A stretch of DNA of 64,000 nt from contig OY726558.1 of the NCBI GenBank assembly GCA_963383645.1, forward strand, positions 180,235,634 through 180,299,633. Reading direction: 5' to 3'. The stretch comes from Muscardinus avellanarius (Eukaryota; Chordata; Mammalia; Rodentia; Gliridae). The notes under the pieces were generated by a model. The model ran no database searches. It was not told the DNA's origin and saw only the letters and a list, made by a program, of their open reading frames with translations. Position numbers and translations under genes: made by a program. Shown in pieces: positions 25,056-36,180 of this stretch (position 1 is its first letter; every line of letters starts with the position of its first letter).

Positions 25056-26740
25056 AACCTGCTGAGGGGTTAGGCGGGTGCCAGGGACAGTGGCTGACAT
25101 CGGAGTTTGCTGTGAGGCAAGGCCACTACTGAGGCCTCCGTGGCCGGGATTGGAACCTGCAGAGGGGTTAGACCGATGCTGGGGCCAGCGAGGCCGGCAT
25201 TGGAGCCTGCCATGATGCAAGGCTTGTGCTAGGGCCTCCGAGGTCAGGTCCGGAACTTGCTGAGGGGTTAGGCCGGTGCTGGGGTCAGCGAGGCCGGCAT
25301 CGGAGCCTGCCGTGAGGCAAGGCCAGTGTTGGGGCCCCCGAGGATGGGACCGGAGCCTGCTGAGGGGTTAGGCCGGTGCTGGGGCCAGCGAGGCTGGCAT
25401 CAGAGCCTGCCATGAGGCAAGGCCGGTACTTGGGCCTCCGAGGCCAGGATAAGAGCCTGCCGAGGGGTTAGGCTGGTGCGGGGGCCAGCGAGGCCGGCAT
25501 CGGAGCCTGCCTTGATGCATGACCAGTGCTGGGGCCTCCAAATCCGGGATCGGAGCCTGCCAAGGGGTTAGGCCGGTGCTGGGGCCAGCGAGGCCGGCAT
25601 CGGAGCCTGCCGTGAGGCAAGGCCGGTACTGGGGCCTCCGAGGCCAGGATAAGAGCCTGCCGAGGGGTTAGGCCGGTGCTGGGGCCAGCGAGGCCGGCAT
25701 CGGAGCCTGCCTTGAGGCAAGGCCGGTACTGGGGCCTCCGAGGCCGGGATCAGAGCATGCCAAGGGGTTAGGCCGGTGCTGGGGCCAGCGAGGCCGGCAT
25801 CGGAGCCTGCCTTGAGGCAAGGCCGGTACTGGGGCCTCCGAGGCCAGGATAAGAGCCTGCCGAGGGGTTAGGCCGGTGCTGGGGCCAGCGAGGCCGGCAT
25901 CGGAGCCTGCCTTGAGGCAAGGCCGGTACTGGGGCCTCTAGGCCAGGATAAGAGCCTGCCGAGGGGTTAGGCCGGTGCTGGGGCCTCCAAGGCCAGGATA
26001 AGAGCTTGCCGAGGGGTTAGGCCGGTGCTGGGGCCAATGAGGCCGGCAGCGGAGCCTGCCATGAGGCATGACCAGTGCTGGGGCCTCCGAGGCCGGGATC
26101 GGAGCATGCCGAGGGGTTAGGCCGGTGCTGGGGCCAGCGAGGCCGGCATCGGAGCCTGCCGTGAGGCAAGGCCGGTACTGGGGCCTTCGAGGCCAGGATA
26201 AGAGCCTGCCGAGGGGTTAGGCCGGTGCTGGGGCCAGCAAGGCCGGCATCGGAGCCTGCCTTGAGGCATGACCAGTGCTGGGGCCTCCGAGGCCGGGATC
26301 GGAGCCTGCCGAGGGGTTAGGCCGGTGCTGGGGCCAGCGAGGCCAGCATCGGAGCCTGGCTTGAGGCAAGGCCGGTACTGGGGCCTCTGAGGCCAGGATA
26401 AGAGCCTGTCAAGGGGTTAGGCCAGTGCTGGGGACAGTGAGGCCGGCATCGGAGCCTGCCGTGAGTGTTGGGGCCTCCGAGGCCGGGATTGGAATCCTGC
26501 CAAGGGGTTAGACCGGTGCAGGGGCCAATGGCCAGCATCGGAGCCTGGCTTGAGGCAAGTTCACTCCTGCGGCCTCCAAGGGTGGGACCAAAGCCAGCTT
26601 AGGGGTTTGACCCGTTCAGGGGCCAGCGAGACCAGAACTGGGTCCTCCCATGAGGCAAGGCCGCTGCTTGAGCCAGCGAGGTCTGTATCAGTCCACTGAG
26701 TAGCCAGGCCACTACTGGGACCATCAAGAATGGGATTGGT
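25056..26740 (+). repeat. VNTR with 100-bp period built from two ~50-bp halves
   Basis: The anchor 'ggggtta' recurs 17 times, starting at 25066, 25164, then every 100 bp to 25864, at 25963, 26013, every 100 bp to 26413, and at 26504 and 26602 (the last as 'ggggttt'). Each unit holds two related halves: one starting 'ggggttaggccggtgctgg' and one starting 'gaggcaaggccggtactggg'. At 25963-26013 one half-unit is missing. Terminal units are more diverged than central ones, as expected of arrays homogenised from within. Confidence 0.95.
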
Positions 26741-26879
26741 ACTTGCAACGCAGCATGCACAGAGAAATATCGCAGAAAATATAAATCAGACGCTTCTCTT
26801 AATCAGCAATAACTAGGAGGAAAAGGGCAACAGGAAGAGGTTGAGCTATAGAAAGGGCCCTATAGTGAAGCAACTAATG

Positions 26880-26932
26880 TGACCAATCAGAGGATATGTA
26901 ATACTGGAGGACGGAGCCTCTTTAAAACGCAG
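26880..26932 (+). promoter_or_regulatory. CCAAT box and TATA-like motif in the composite element
   Basis: CCAAT at 26883-26887 (within gaccaatcagagg) is followed 34 bp later by tttaaaacgc at 26921-26930, a spacing typical of RNA polymerase II promoters including retroviral LTRs. It lies downstream of the VNTR, close to the element's 3' end. It may be an LTR-derived piece, analogous to the retrovirus-derived part of SVA. No transcript evidence is visible from sequence. Confidence 0.3.
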
Positions 26933-26975
26933 GAGGTACATAAACAAATGTATCAAAGTAAATCACCAAAGAAGT

Positions 26976-27127
26976 GTGGGATGGAGGGAGGGGGAGGGAA
27001 TGGGACGGGGGCTGGAGGAGGGCTAATTGGATGATGTGTGCTTGTATATCCTCTCAAGTCTTGTACTCCAATGTGATTGATATATGACTACAATGCACCA
27101 ATTTAAAAAATAAATTAATTAAAAAAA
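26976..27127 (+). mobile_element. L1 family A-like 3' end and A-rich tail of the composite
   Basis: 'gggagggggagggaatggga' and 'ggatgatgtgtgcttgtata' followed by 'gactacaatgcaccaat' match in order the 3' ends of L1 copies at 18480-18615 and 31440-31560. A tail of A with AATT interruptions precedes the right TSD. Sharing an L1 3' end suggests recruitment of L1 machinery through that sequence. Confidence 0.8.
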
Positions 27128-27141
27128 AGAATACTATTTCC

Positions 27142-27654
27142 TAAATTAGGGCTTGAAAATAATACTTAAAATAGCTAGTATATGTGTAGTGAATTTTAAG
27201 AGTTATTCTCAGCACTTTAATGCATTATTTCTGTTATAGTTGGCATAGATTTGTAGCTCATTATTTTCAGTGGCAATAATTTAATTATGCTGCATTCCAC
27301 TAAAAAGTATAAATCTTGGGACAAATTAATAATTACTATTCATGCTTTACTAAGATAATGTATGTATAAAATTATATAAAGAATTAATGTGTTTAATCTT
27401 GAAAGATAATGATGTGCTTTCATTAAAATTTTTGAAATATCTAATATTTTGAGTACTATATAAGTACACATTTATAATATTTTGAATATTATTTAATTTT
27501 GAATGTTTTATGATATCAGTTACTAAAAACTAAAGTATAAATACACTAAAAACAATATATCTCCATTCTCATCCTTCTTTTTAAATAAAAGTTTTAATTT
27601 GAAAAAAATATATGCAATATTCCATTTTTCTTCTAAAAAATAAATGCAATAGTG
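27142..27654. other. AT-rich single-copy stretch
   Basis: No recognised repeat or gene between the composite element and the next L1 fragment. Confidence 0.45.
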
Positions 27655-28095
27655 CACATATATACAAAAAATGTTTTATTATGGCTTAGTAGAATTTCTG
27701 TGTGTGTATCTCTCATAGTTTTGTAATATATTTACATGCTGACGAATATCAGTTGTTTCCATCCATTGTCAATTATGATTTGTGGACTCAGAAGAGACTC
27801 CAGACCAAAAAAAAAAAAAAAATCTTAATGAAGTGAATGCGGGAATCTAACTGAGGGATATGGGAGTAGGGAGGAAGACTTGAAGAGGGAAAGAGGGAAA
27901 TACTTCAATGGACTTGATGTAAGTAAAATCTTTTCAATGCCAATCACTGTATCAAACAAGAGAACTTAGGGAGAGAGAGGAAATGGGATGGGAACTGGGA
28001 GAAGACTCACCAAGTTCTGTGTGCATGAATGCTTCTATAACCTTGAACATCATCAAGATGTACAATTACAATCCACTAATAAAACAATGTTTAAA
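27655..28095 (+). mobile_element. Old L1 3' end with 5' inversion
   Basis: 27655-27785 is the complement of an ORF2 C-terminal segment ('gtagaatttctgtgtgtgta', 'catccattgtcaattatga'). From about 27786 the plus-strand 3' UTR follows ('ggaaatgggatgggaactgg', 'gatgtacaattacaatccac') ending with AATAAAA. The order fits an inverted 5' segment joined to the 3' segment. Confidence 0.65.
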
Positions 28096-29041
28096 AATAT
28101 GATATATTTTATCCAAAATTTATTAGGTGGTTCTTTTTAATTAATAGTTATATTAGTGAAGTTTTGTTATTAGCTTAGGCAAACTACATGCACTTTGTCA
28201 ATATGATGATGATGATGATTATGATGAAAACAACCTTTTAAGTGTATGAGTAGAAACTCTATAAAATGAAGATCTGTTAATAAAGCTTCTTTGGTATTCC
28301 ACGATATTATAAAAAATTAATAATACATCTACCCATACATAAGTGCAAAGTCAATCTTGTTTTTGCTTAAAGTCTCCAGAACAACCATAAATCACCTGTA
28401 TAAATAGTATAATTAAATTATATTTTAATATTTCAAATATTATATGCATAGTTATTTTATAGAAATACATTCATTATAAAACTTTGCAATTTTGAACTAA
28501 ATCTAAGGTTATTTGTAGTAACAAAAATTTATCCAGCCAAAAAACAGCATACTATAGAGACTTCATTGCAGTTATATTTTAAATTTCAGTGCAATGAAAT
28601 ATCAGACACAATTAATTTATTAACCAAGTAAATGAAAGTGCCACATTTGTATTCTTTCTGTAAACAAACAACCTGAACAGCCTCGCTTATTTTTTAAAAT
28701 CTATTTACTTGCTATAATTAAATTAAATCAGAAATTGGTACAAATTAATTATTTGCATTTCTCCAAAAGCTCCTTACATAGAAGCAATGCTGTATTTCTT
28801 CAATAAACTTCTTAACAATGTCCTGAGTTTACTTTAAAATTCATGCAGGTAATAATGAAATATTTATTAATCTTCATATTTTTTTAATTTTTTTCTCATG
28901 GTAATAGGCAGCTCTTGCCATGGGATGTTATAAATGTCAAACTGCTTTATTTTCCAGCGTAATACTCTTTTGCAGAACCCTATAATGTCCCAGCTCCCAG
29001 TTTCTTGTTATTATGACATAAAATTAAAACAAACTGAATTA
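28096..29041. other. AT-rich single-copy stretch with a short GAT repeat
   Basis: It holds a short (GAT)n at 28203-28219 and otherwise nothing recognised. The open frame at 28934-29194 runs into the SINE at 29056. Confidence 0.45.
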
Positions 29042-29055
29042 AGAAGAAACTGTCA

Positions 29056-29247
29056 GCCAGGCGTGGTGGCGCACGCTTGTAATCTCCACGCTTGGGAGGC
29101 TGAGACAGGAGAATCATGCAGGTTCAAAGCCAACCTCAGCTTGTTTAAGAGAACCTGTTTCCAAATAAAATATAAAATAGGTTTGAGAGTGTAGCCTGGA
29201 GGTAGAAGGCCCCTGGGTTCCATCCCCAGTACCACCATAAAAAAAAT
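29056..29247 (+). mobile_element. Young-type composite SINE with 14-bp TSD
   Basis: It starts 'gccaggcgtggtggcgcacg' and ends with 'ccatccccagtaccaccat' plus an A tail. The TSD is agaagaaactgtca (29042-29055) and agaagaaactatca (29248-29261), with one mismatch. Confidence 0.93.
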
Positions 29248-29261
29248 AGAAGAAACTATCA

Positions 29262-29869
29262 ATGATAAATAAACAACAATGCAGAGACAAAGTTCAAATA
29301 AAGAAAGTGAAATAACACAATTTGTTGTATTGAGATACAAGATATTAACTATATTTACTATATTTACTTCCAACAGTGTAAAAATATAGTTACTATATTT
29401 ATAGAAAGAATATTTTATATACATCAAAATTTCATTAAATAAGTTGTGATAATCATGAGATCAGTTTTTTATTTCCACCACCACACCTTAGTTTTGCTTG
29501 TTCTAGAATATTATATACATAGAAGGCTAGACAATGTGCTCTTTTCATATGAAAAAGTTCAGTTTCATTCTACTCTGTCAGTATACCACAGTCTTTATCT
29601 AAGACAGCTCATTTCAAAACAGAAATGCATTTGTAAAACAGGAGGATACGTAGCTGACATGATATGCAAGAAGGTGTTGAAGTCACTTCATTGCTTCACA
29701 GAGACTAAGGACATAGTTACTTAACTCCAGAAATGAAATGAAGTATGTTGGAACTATTCAAGTGAAGATTTATAAGTTAGTTTTATTCAACTTGATACAC
29801 TATTGGACAAACCAGTGGAGATGTTGAGTAGATATACTGCCTAGGATACAAGAAAGAGGTATGGGCTGG
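29262..29869. other. Single-copy stretch
   Basis: A 92-codon open frame at 29446-29724 has no recognisable motif. Nothing else stands out. Confidence 0.4.
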
Positions 29870-31575
29870 AAAATGGCCAGTCTTCCATCTTCCCAAATGA
29901 TCTACAGATTCAATGCAATACCCATTAAATAACCAAGGTCATTTTTCACAAACAAAGTAAAATTAGTCCTTAATTTTGTTTGCAACAACAACAACAACAA
30001 CAACAAAACAGAATAGCCTAAATAGTTCTCAGCAACAAGAACCATGTAGAAGGCATCATAATACCTGACTTCAAACTATACTACAAAGCAACAGTAATGA
30101 AAACTGCATGGTATTGACACAAAGACAGACATATAGACCAATGGAGCAGAATAGAAGACTCAGAAACAAATCTGCATATTTCCAGCCAATTGATTTTTGA
30201 CAAAGGATCCAAACTTATAGACTGAAAAAAAAACGACATCCTCTTCAACAAATGGTGTTGGCAAAACTGGTTAAGCATATGTAAAAAAAAAAAAAAAAAA
30301 GTAGAAATAAACTCCACAATCTCACTCTGCACAAAAGTCAATTCAAGATGAATCAAAGACTCAGAAATCAGACCTGAGACCTTGCAGCTCTTTGAAGAGG
30401 GCATGGGTCCAACACTTAACACATAGGCACAGGTAAAAACTTTCTCAGGAAGCTGCTAATTGCACAAGAAAATTTAAAAAAAAATCAATGTATGTGAATG
30501 CATTAAACTGAAGAGCTTCTGTACAGCAAAATAAATGATTAAGAATCTCAGCGAAGGACCAAAAGAATGGGAGAAAATTTTCATTATCTACTTCCTCAAT
30601 AAAGAATTCACATTTAGAATATACAGAGAAATCAAGAAATGCAGGGCTAAAAAATAAATAACCCAATGAATAAATGGACACATAAAGTAGACACGTCACA
30701 AAAAAGAAATTAAAATATAAAAAATACATGTATGAAAAAATGCTCAACATCATTAGCAATCATCAAGATACAAATCAAAACTACTCTAAGATTTTACTTA
30801 ATTGCATTAGAAAGGCAATTATTCAAAACACAAACAATAAATGGTGGGGATGTGGAGAAGTGGAAACACCCATAAATTTTTGTGGGATTGCAAATTGGTG
30901 CAAACACTTTGGAAAACTGTATGGAAGCTCCTCAGAACAACAGGAACAAACTTACCATGTGATCCAGCAATAACACTTCCAAAAGAATGGAAACCAAAAT
31001 ACCAGACCATGCATATCTATGTTCATAGCTGCACAGTTCACAATTGCCAAACAATAAAGCCAGCCGAGATGTCCATCATCAGATCAATGAATTATAAAAC
31101 TATTAGATATGCACAAAGTGAAATTTAACTCAGCCATAAAAATATTTCATAATTTGCAGGGAAATGGATGAAATGGAAGAATATTATGCTAAGTGATATT
31201 AATCAATCAGAAAAAGTAAAAAAAAAAACACTAGTTGCTTTTTCTAATATAAAGAAGATAGAGAGAAAAAAGACTCATAGGAGAAATTCTAGACAAGGAA
31301 GAGGAAACCATAGATGAGCAAATAAGACAACCTAACTGAGGGGGATGGTAGAGGAAAAAGGAAAATCTCCTAACATACATGATATACATTCACAAATACA
31401 TCAAATTCAGTCACTAAGTCTAAAATGAGAAGGACAGAGAGGGTAGGGATCGGGGTGGGAATTTGATAAGGGCTAAATGGGTGATGTGTGCATGCATGCC
31501 CCTACCGTCTTATATTTCATTAAGAAGTATGACTATAATGCACCAAGAAAAAATTTTTAAAAGTTTTTTAAACTT
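29870..31575 (+). mobile_element. L1 (family A), 5'-truncated, moderately old
   Basis: It starts near 'ccaaatgatctacagattca' in the ORF2 post-RT region and runs through the C-terminal domain (30840-31130), 3' UTR (31400-31545) and tail. It carries (CAA)n at 29983-30006 and an A-run at 30283-30300. Many frame breaks are present. The minus-strand open frames at 30081-30759 are shadows. Confidence 0.88.
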
Positions 31576-32651
31576 TAAAAATGAATAAACTTAATGGACA
31601 AAATGAGATTTAAAAAACAAGAGTCTGAATCATAGTTCAAAAACAATTGTTTAGAGATTTAGACGTTTAGGTAGTGAAGTAAGTCTTAAGACCTGGAGAG
31701 GTTTACATTTGAAAATTATCAGAAGACCACTGAGCAGGCACTGTGGCTTGGCTAGTGGACTGGTAGCACCTGACAAGATGCAAGATGGCATCCCAAAATG
31801 TCTCAGTTCCACTCTCAAATATCTTTCTTTTTAATTACAAGTGTTGATCTTTATGGGCATGCGGAAGGGCAGAATTTTCAGTTGAAGCAGTTCAAAGTAG
31901 GTGAATGAGAAAATAACTGATTTATAAGTGTAATAAAGTAAGCTGACTTACAGAGGTTTCTAACAAGTAGTATGGAGGAAGAGAGACAAAGAAAATTGAA
32001 GCTAAACACAATAAAGTAATAATAATGATCTATGCAATCTGGTTAGGATAAAATTCTGAAACAGATTGCAGAATACTTCAAAAAGTAGTATAAAAATTAC
32101 AGGTATTGGATAATTGAATCACCCTTGTAGCTAAACTTTTATCAAAGTTTATAAGGAAAGAAAGAAGATGATGACTAGACAGTGAAATATTTTAAATGCT
32201 TGAAATTAGATTTTATCTGCAGTTGTTAAAATCTATAAATGATCACAAAATTATGTAGCTGAGAAGGATCAGAGAAAAATGATAGTTATAAAATAGTAAT
32301 TCCAAGATAAATATGAAAGTACTGAAAGGATAGGCCACATGAAAATTGAAACCACCAGGAATCAAGGCAGTTGTATTGGAATGAGTTCCTGGTCAGTTCA
32401 TTCTTTGAACAGAGGTAAATGATATGGAATTGATACTGACCAGACAAAAACAAAGAGGAACACAGGATGACATAAGATGATTCAGTAAACATCAAAGCTA
32501 AGGAGTTTCAGGCAGAAGAAAATTAAAGTGATCTGGAAAGTGCAACAAGAAGTGAGTGGACTATATTTCACTGACCAGGATAAACAGTATGAGAAATAGG
32601 GAATAGCATTACTTCACCATTTGAAAATGTTGCAGAAAAAAACATTTCTTT
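31576..32651. other. Low-copy stretch with a dispersed duplicate block
   Basis: No SINE or L1 signature. The segment 31674-31755 resembles 33775-33850 downstream (see findings). No credible coding frame. Confidence 0.4.
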
Positions 32652-33190
32652 AAAAAAAATTTTTATTGGTGCATAGTAGTAATACATCTTAATGGAGTAT
32701 AATAAGATGGTAGAGGCATACATCAACACATGCTCATTTAGCCCTTTCCCAATTCCCACCTCATTCCCCCTCCTCTCCCTTCTCACATTTGGTTTAGTGA
32801 TTGACTTTGATATGTTTGTAGATGTACATCATATACATTAGAGAATTTCCCTCTTTTTCCCTCCTATCACCCCCAGTTAGGCCTCCTTATTTGATCATCT
32901 ATGGTTTCTCCGTCTTTGTCTAGAGTTCCTTCTATGACTCTTTTCCCTCTAGCTTTCACATTTGATTTCTTATTTTTTGTGACTGACTAATCTCCTTTAG
33001 CATAATGTTCTCCAGTTCCATCCATTTCCCTGTAAATGATATGATTTTGTTATTCTTTATGTCTGAGTAAAATTCCACTGTGTACATATACCATAGTTTG
33101 GAAATCCATTCAATTTATTGATGGATATCTTCTCTGGCTCCATAGTTTGACAATTTTGAATTGTGCAGTGATGAACATAGAAAAACTTTT
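32652..33190 (-). mobile_element. L1 3' end (family A), 5'-truncated, minus strand
   Basis: 'ttattggtgcatagtagtaa' and 'catcttaatggagtataata' are the complement of the 3' end. 'gactgactaatctcctttag', 'gagtaaaattccactgtgta' and 'gttgatggatatcttctctg'-type ORF2 C-terminal sequence follow. An approximate TSD, aaaaacatttct / aaaaacttttct, flanks it (about 32639 and 33182). Confidence 0.85.
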
Positions 33191-34662
33191 CTGAGGAACA
33201 GGTATATATTAATTGGTACAAGAAGTTAATAGGAATATATCACATCAAAACTCACAGTATAGACAGACTGTGGATTGCACAGGTCAATATTAGAGTTTTT
33301 GTGGAGATGGTGTAAATGGAAATATAACATGTGAAGAATTAACTGGGGTTGTTAAGACTGTTCAGCTTGGTTTGTCATGGTGGACTGAAACAAAACAAAG
33401 GTGTAGTTCAGGACAGACTTAGTAAAAATGAAGTCAACTGTTTTGAGGTGAGAGTATGCGTCTGGGGATAGAGAGAAAGAAGTTTACTTTTTATTTTATT
33501 TTTGTAAGAATCTAATTATTACTAATGCTGCAGTAAAGGCAGATAATAGTGATGTCTGATTAAGAATGAGAAAATGATGGGTATTTATTTAATAATGTAT
33601 TTGGGATCATGAACATGTATATGTTCTTTATGTATTTTATTATTTTTATAATTATGTCATATTACAAAAATTTTTTAAATTCAGTATTTAGATTATTTAG
33701 GAATAGTTTCAGATTCAGTAGGGGTATTACTTGGGTCTTTTTGAATGGTTTGCTTAGAGACTGAGAAGATAGAAGAATTAAGTCCTAAAACCAGGAGAGG
33801 TCTGAGAATAAAAATTGTCAGATGAATACTCAGTTGGGACTGTGGTCCCTGATAGATTGTGGATTCCAGAGCCCAAAGTTGGAACTTTTGTGAGGATGTT
33901 GTAAATAGAAATATGATATGTGGAGAATTAAGTGTGGTTATTAAGTACATATTAAGTGGGGTTAATTTTATTACTTATTGACCTTTTTATATGATGTTTT
34001 GAACAATAAACATCATAACATATCCATTATTTCTCTAGGGAGAATAATCTAGTATATAATCCTGATGTAATTGTTTTTGAAAAGAAAGGAAAATCAGAAA
34101 TAGATTTCTCATCAGGAGAAAGTCGTAGGAAAAAATCCCTGTAACAGTGGGTGCCTTGGGCTGGCATGGCAAGCTATCTGTCTCATTGATGCTCTGAGTC
34201 CTGAATAGACACTTAATTTTCTCAGAAAAAAAGCCTAGGGAACAACTAAGAGCAGTGAAATCACATCATGAACCAGAATAATCACCAAAATTCTATATGT
34301 CACCAATCATATCTACTCTCAGGAAAAGATACCCAGATGTTGAGACTAGATAAATGAAATAGAAGCAGTACTATGAAAATGTAGACCAAGTGGAGTTTTA
34401 TGAAATAGAAAGTGAGATTGCAATGAAATGGAGTGATGCCACTGCACAAAAAATAGAATAAATATGTGTCTTTTTCTTAAATTGAAGTTTTGTTCTTGAA
34501 CAATGCAGTTGAAAGTAAAGATTTAGATATTCTATCTAAAAAATCCTGCCAATTCTTTGTTCCTGTTAGACTCTTTTGAGGGAGAATGAGTAGAAGAAGA
34601 ATGTGGAGGGGGAGAGTTTGTGATTTTCCCTATCTAAAGATAGATAAGTGGAAAAGGTAATT
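33191..34662. other. Low-copy stretch with internal duplicate blocks
   Basis: 33270-33355 and 33865-33952 are diverged copies of each other. No gene or SINE is recognised. Confidence 0.4.
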
Positions 34663-34664
34663 AA

Positions 34665-34696
<32 letters not shown>

Positions 34697-34804
34697 TGTT
34701 ACTGGGGTTCCTGGAAGCCCTTCTACCTCCCGGCTACACTCCCAGACCTATTTTATACTTTTTTATTTGGAAACAGGGTATCTTAAGCCAGCGAGGCTGG
34801 CTGG

Positions 34805-34835
<31 letters not shown>

Positions 34836-35013
34836 GGTGGTACTGGGGTTCCTGGAAGCCCTTCTACCTCCGGGCTACACTCCCAGGCCTATTTTTGCAT
34901 TTTTATTTGGAAACAGGGTTTCCTAAGCCAGCATGCGGGGCTAGCTTCGAACCTGCGCGATCCTCCTGTCTCCGCCTCCCAAGCGCGGGGATTACAAGCG
35001 TGCGCCACCACGC
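34663..35013 (-). mobile_element. Two adjacent young-type SINEs, minus strand
   Basis: The first (34663-34808) is a 5'-truncated copy: T-run, (TG)n at 34684-34700, 'actggggttcctggaagccc', 'gaaacagggtatcttaagcc', ending at 'gaggctggctggatttac'. The second (34809-35013) follows at once with its own T-run and runs almost to the SINE 5' end 'gcgtgcgccaccacgc'. The missing half of the first does not reappear beyond the second, so this is a head-to-tail pair and not a simple nest. Confidence 0.9.
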
Positions 35014-36180
35014 TATATTTATTTTTAATTGTTCTAATTCTTTTTCTTTAAATCAACTCCAAGAAAAAGAATGTTACAGTTTATTACCTACAAAAAAATT
35101 TAGGAACCTCACTGTCCACTCCACTCTTGTTGTAACACTTTGCAGTGGTAAACATGGTAAAATAGTTATGTTTGACTTTATGTATTTTATTAAAAAATTA
35201 ACAATCATTTTCATATCACCCACTTCTGATTTTTATTAGGCATTTAGTTTATTTTCCTCAGTTATAATTTTACTTGTTTATAGTCTATTTCCTTCCAAGT
35301 AGTAATAATTCATAAGACTTTGCTCAATAGTGTTAGCACTGTGTTTAGAGTTTGAAATGAAATGAGATGGACAATAAATTGATGAAGACATGAGTGCTGT
35401 GTTTGCAAATTTTTTATCAAAATGTATAATCAAAGACTGCATGCACTAGGCAAGACTTTCTGCGAGAAGAATCATCTACAAGGATTTAGCTCTTAAGTGT
35501 CTTATATTTTGCAAACATGTTTCTACTATAACACAAGTTAATTCAGCATAAATCTTTAAAATACTTTTTTAAGAAATTCAACGCCTCCACACATGTAAAA
35601 TATAAAGGTACAAAGTAGAGAGTATAAAGTGCCACTGTATGATAAAATAAGTTTATGTATAGTGATTTTATATAAACTTTATTCTTAAGTTAATAAATAA
35701 TTTTCAGAAATTATTCCATAAATACCTTAAGATTTTTTAAAATTATTTCATAAATATTTCTAAACAGAAAATAATTATTATTAAATCCTTCAACTATTCT
35801 TTCTTTTTCATTCAGAAATAAAACTGCCATTTTATTTCTGAGTCTATATTAATACTCCACTATTAATATATTAATTAATGTCTTAGTATTAATATATTAA
35901 TATTCTACTATATTAATCCTCTGATTTCCATTCTGAAGACTTTATTTCCCAAATTAATGCAATGGTTATTTACCTCAATTCATTCTACAAAATACTTAAA
36001 ATTCTGTTAGCACTCATATGGTCACTAATAACTGCATAAGCTATACTTTATTTATGTAAAAATACAGATTATCTTTCTACAGGAAGATTAGCAGTGGCAG
36101 AGTACAGGAGAAAAGTGTGTTTTGGTTACACTAAGACATAGAACTCAAACTGCAGGTTGACCGCTGCTGGGCAAGAGAAA
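35014..36180. other. AT-rich stretch
   Basis: 35845-35920 is a TATTAATA-rich low-complexity patch. No element or gene is recognised elsewhere. Confidence 0.45.

Larger units (their letters stand above)
24027..27127 (+). mobile_element. SVA-like composite non-autonomous retrotransposon candidate
   Basis: The 3,101-bp GC-rich insertion is flanked by a perfect 14-bp TSD, agaatactatttcc (24013-24026 and 27128-27141), and ends in an A-rich tail, as expected for L1-mediated target-primed insertion. Internal order: 124/125-bp monomers (24027-24560), unique segment (24561-25055), 100-bp-period VNTR (25056-26740), unique segment with promoter-like motifs (26741-26975), and a 3' end resembling the family A L1 3' UTR (26976-27127). 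No long intact ORF is present, so it would depend on L1 proteins. The build resembles the SVA/LAVA plan of apes by analogy only. An internally deleted L1 with an unusual 5' UTR is the main alternative. Confidence 0.8.

Noticed and set aside
24027..26740. CpG island of a host gene promoter
   Set aside because: The GC-rich block is tandem repeat inside a mobile element with a TSD and A-tail, and no host exon is visible downstream.
25056..26740. CRISPR-like array or satellite DNA
   Set aside because: The repeat has no unique spacers, the genome is mammalian, and the array is confined within a TSD-bounded insertion.
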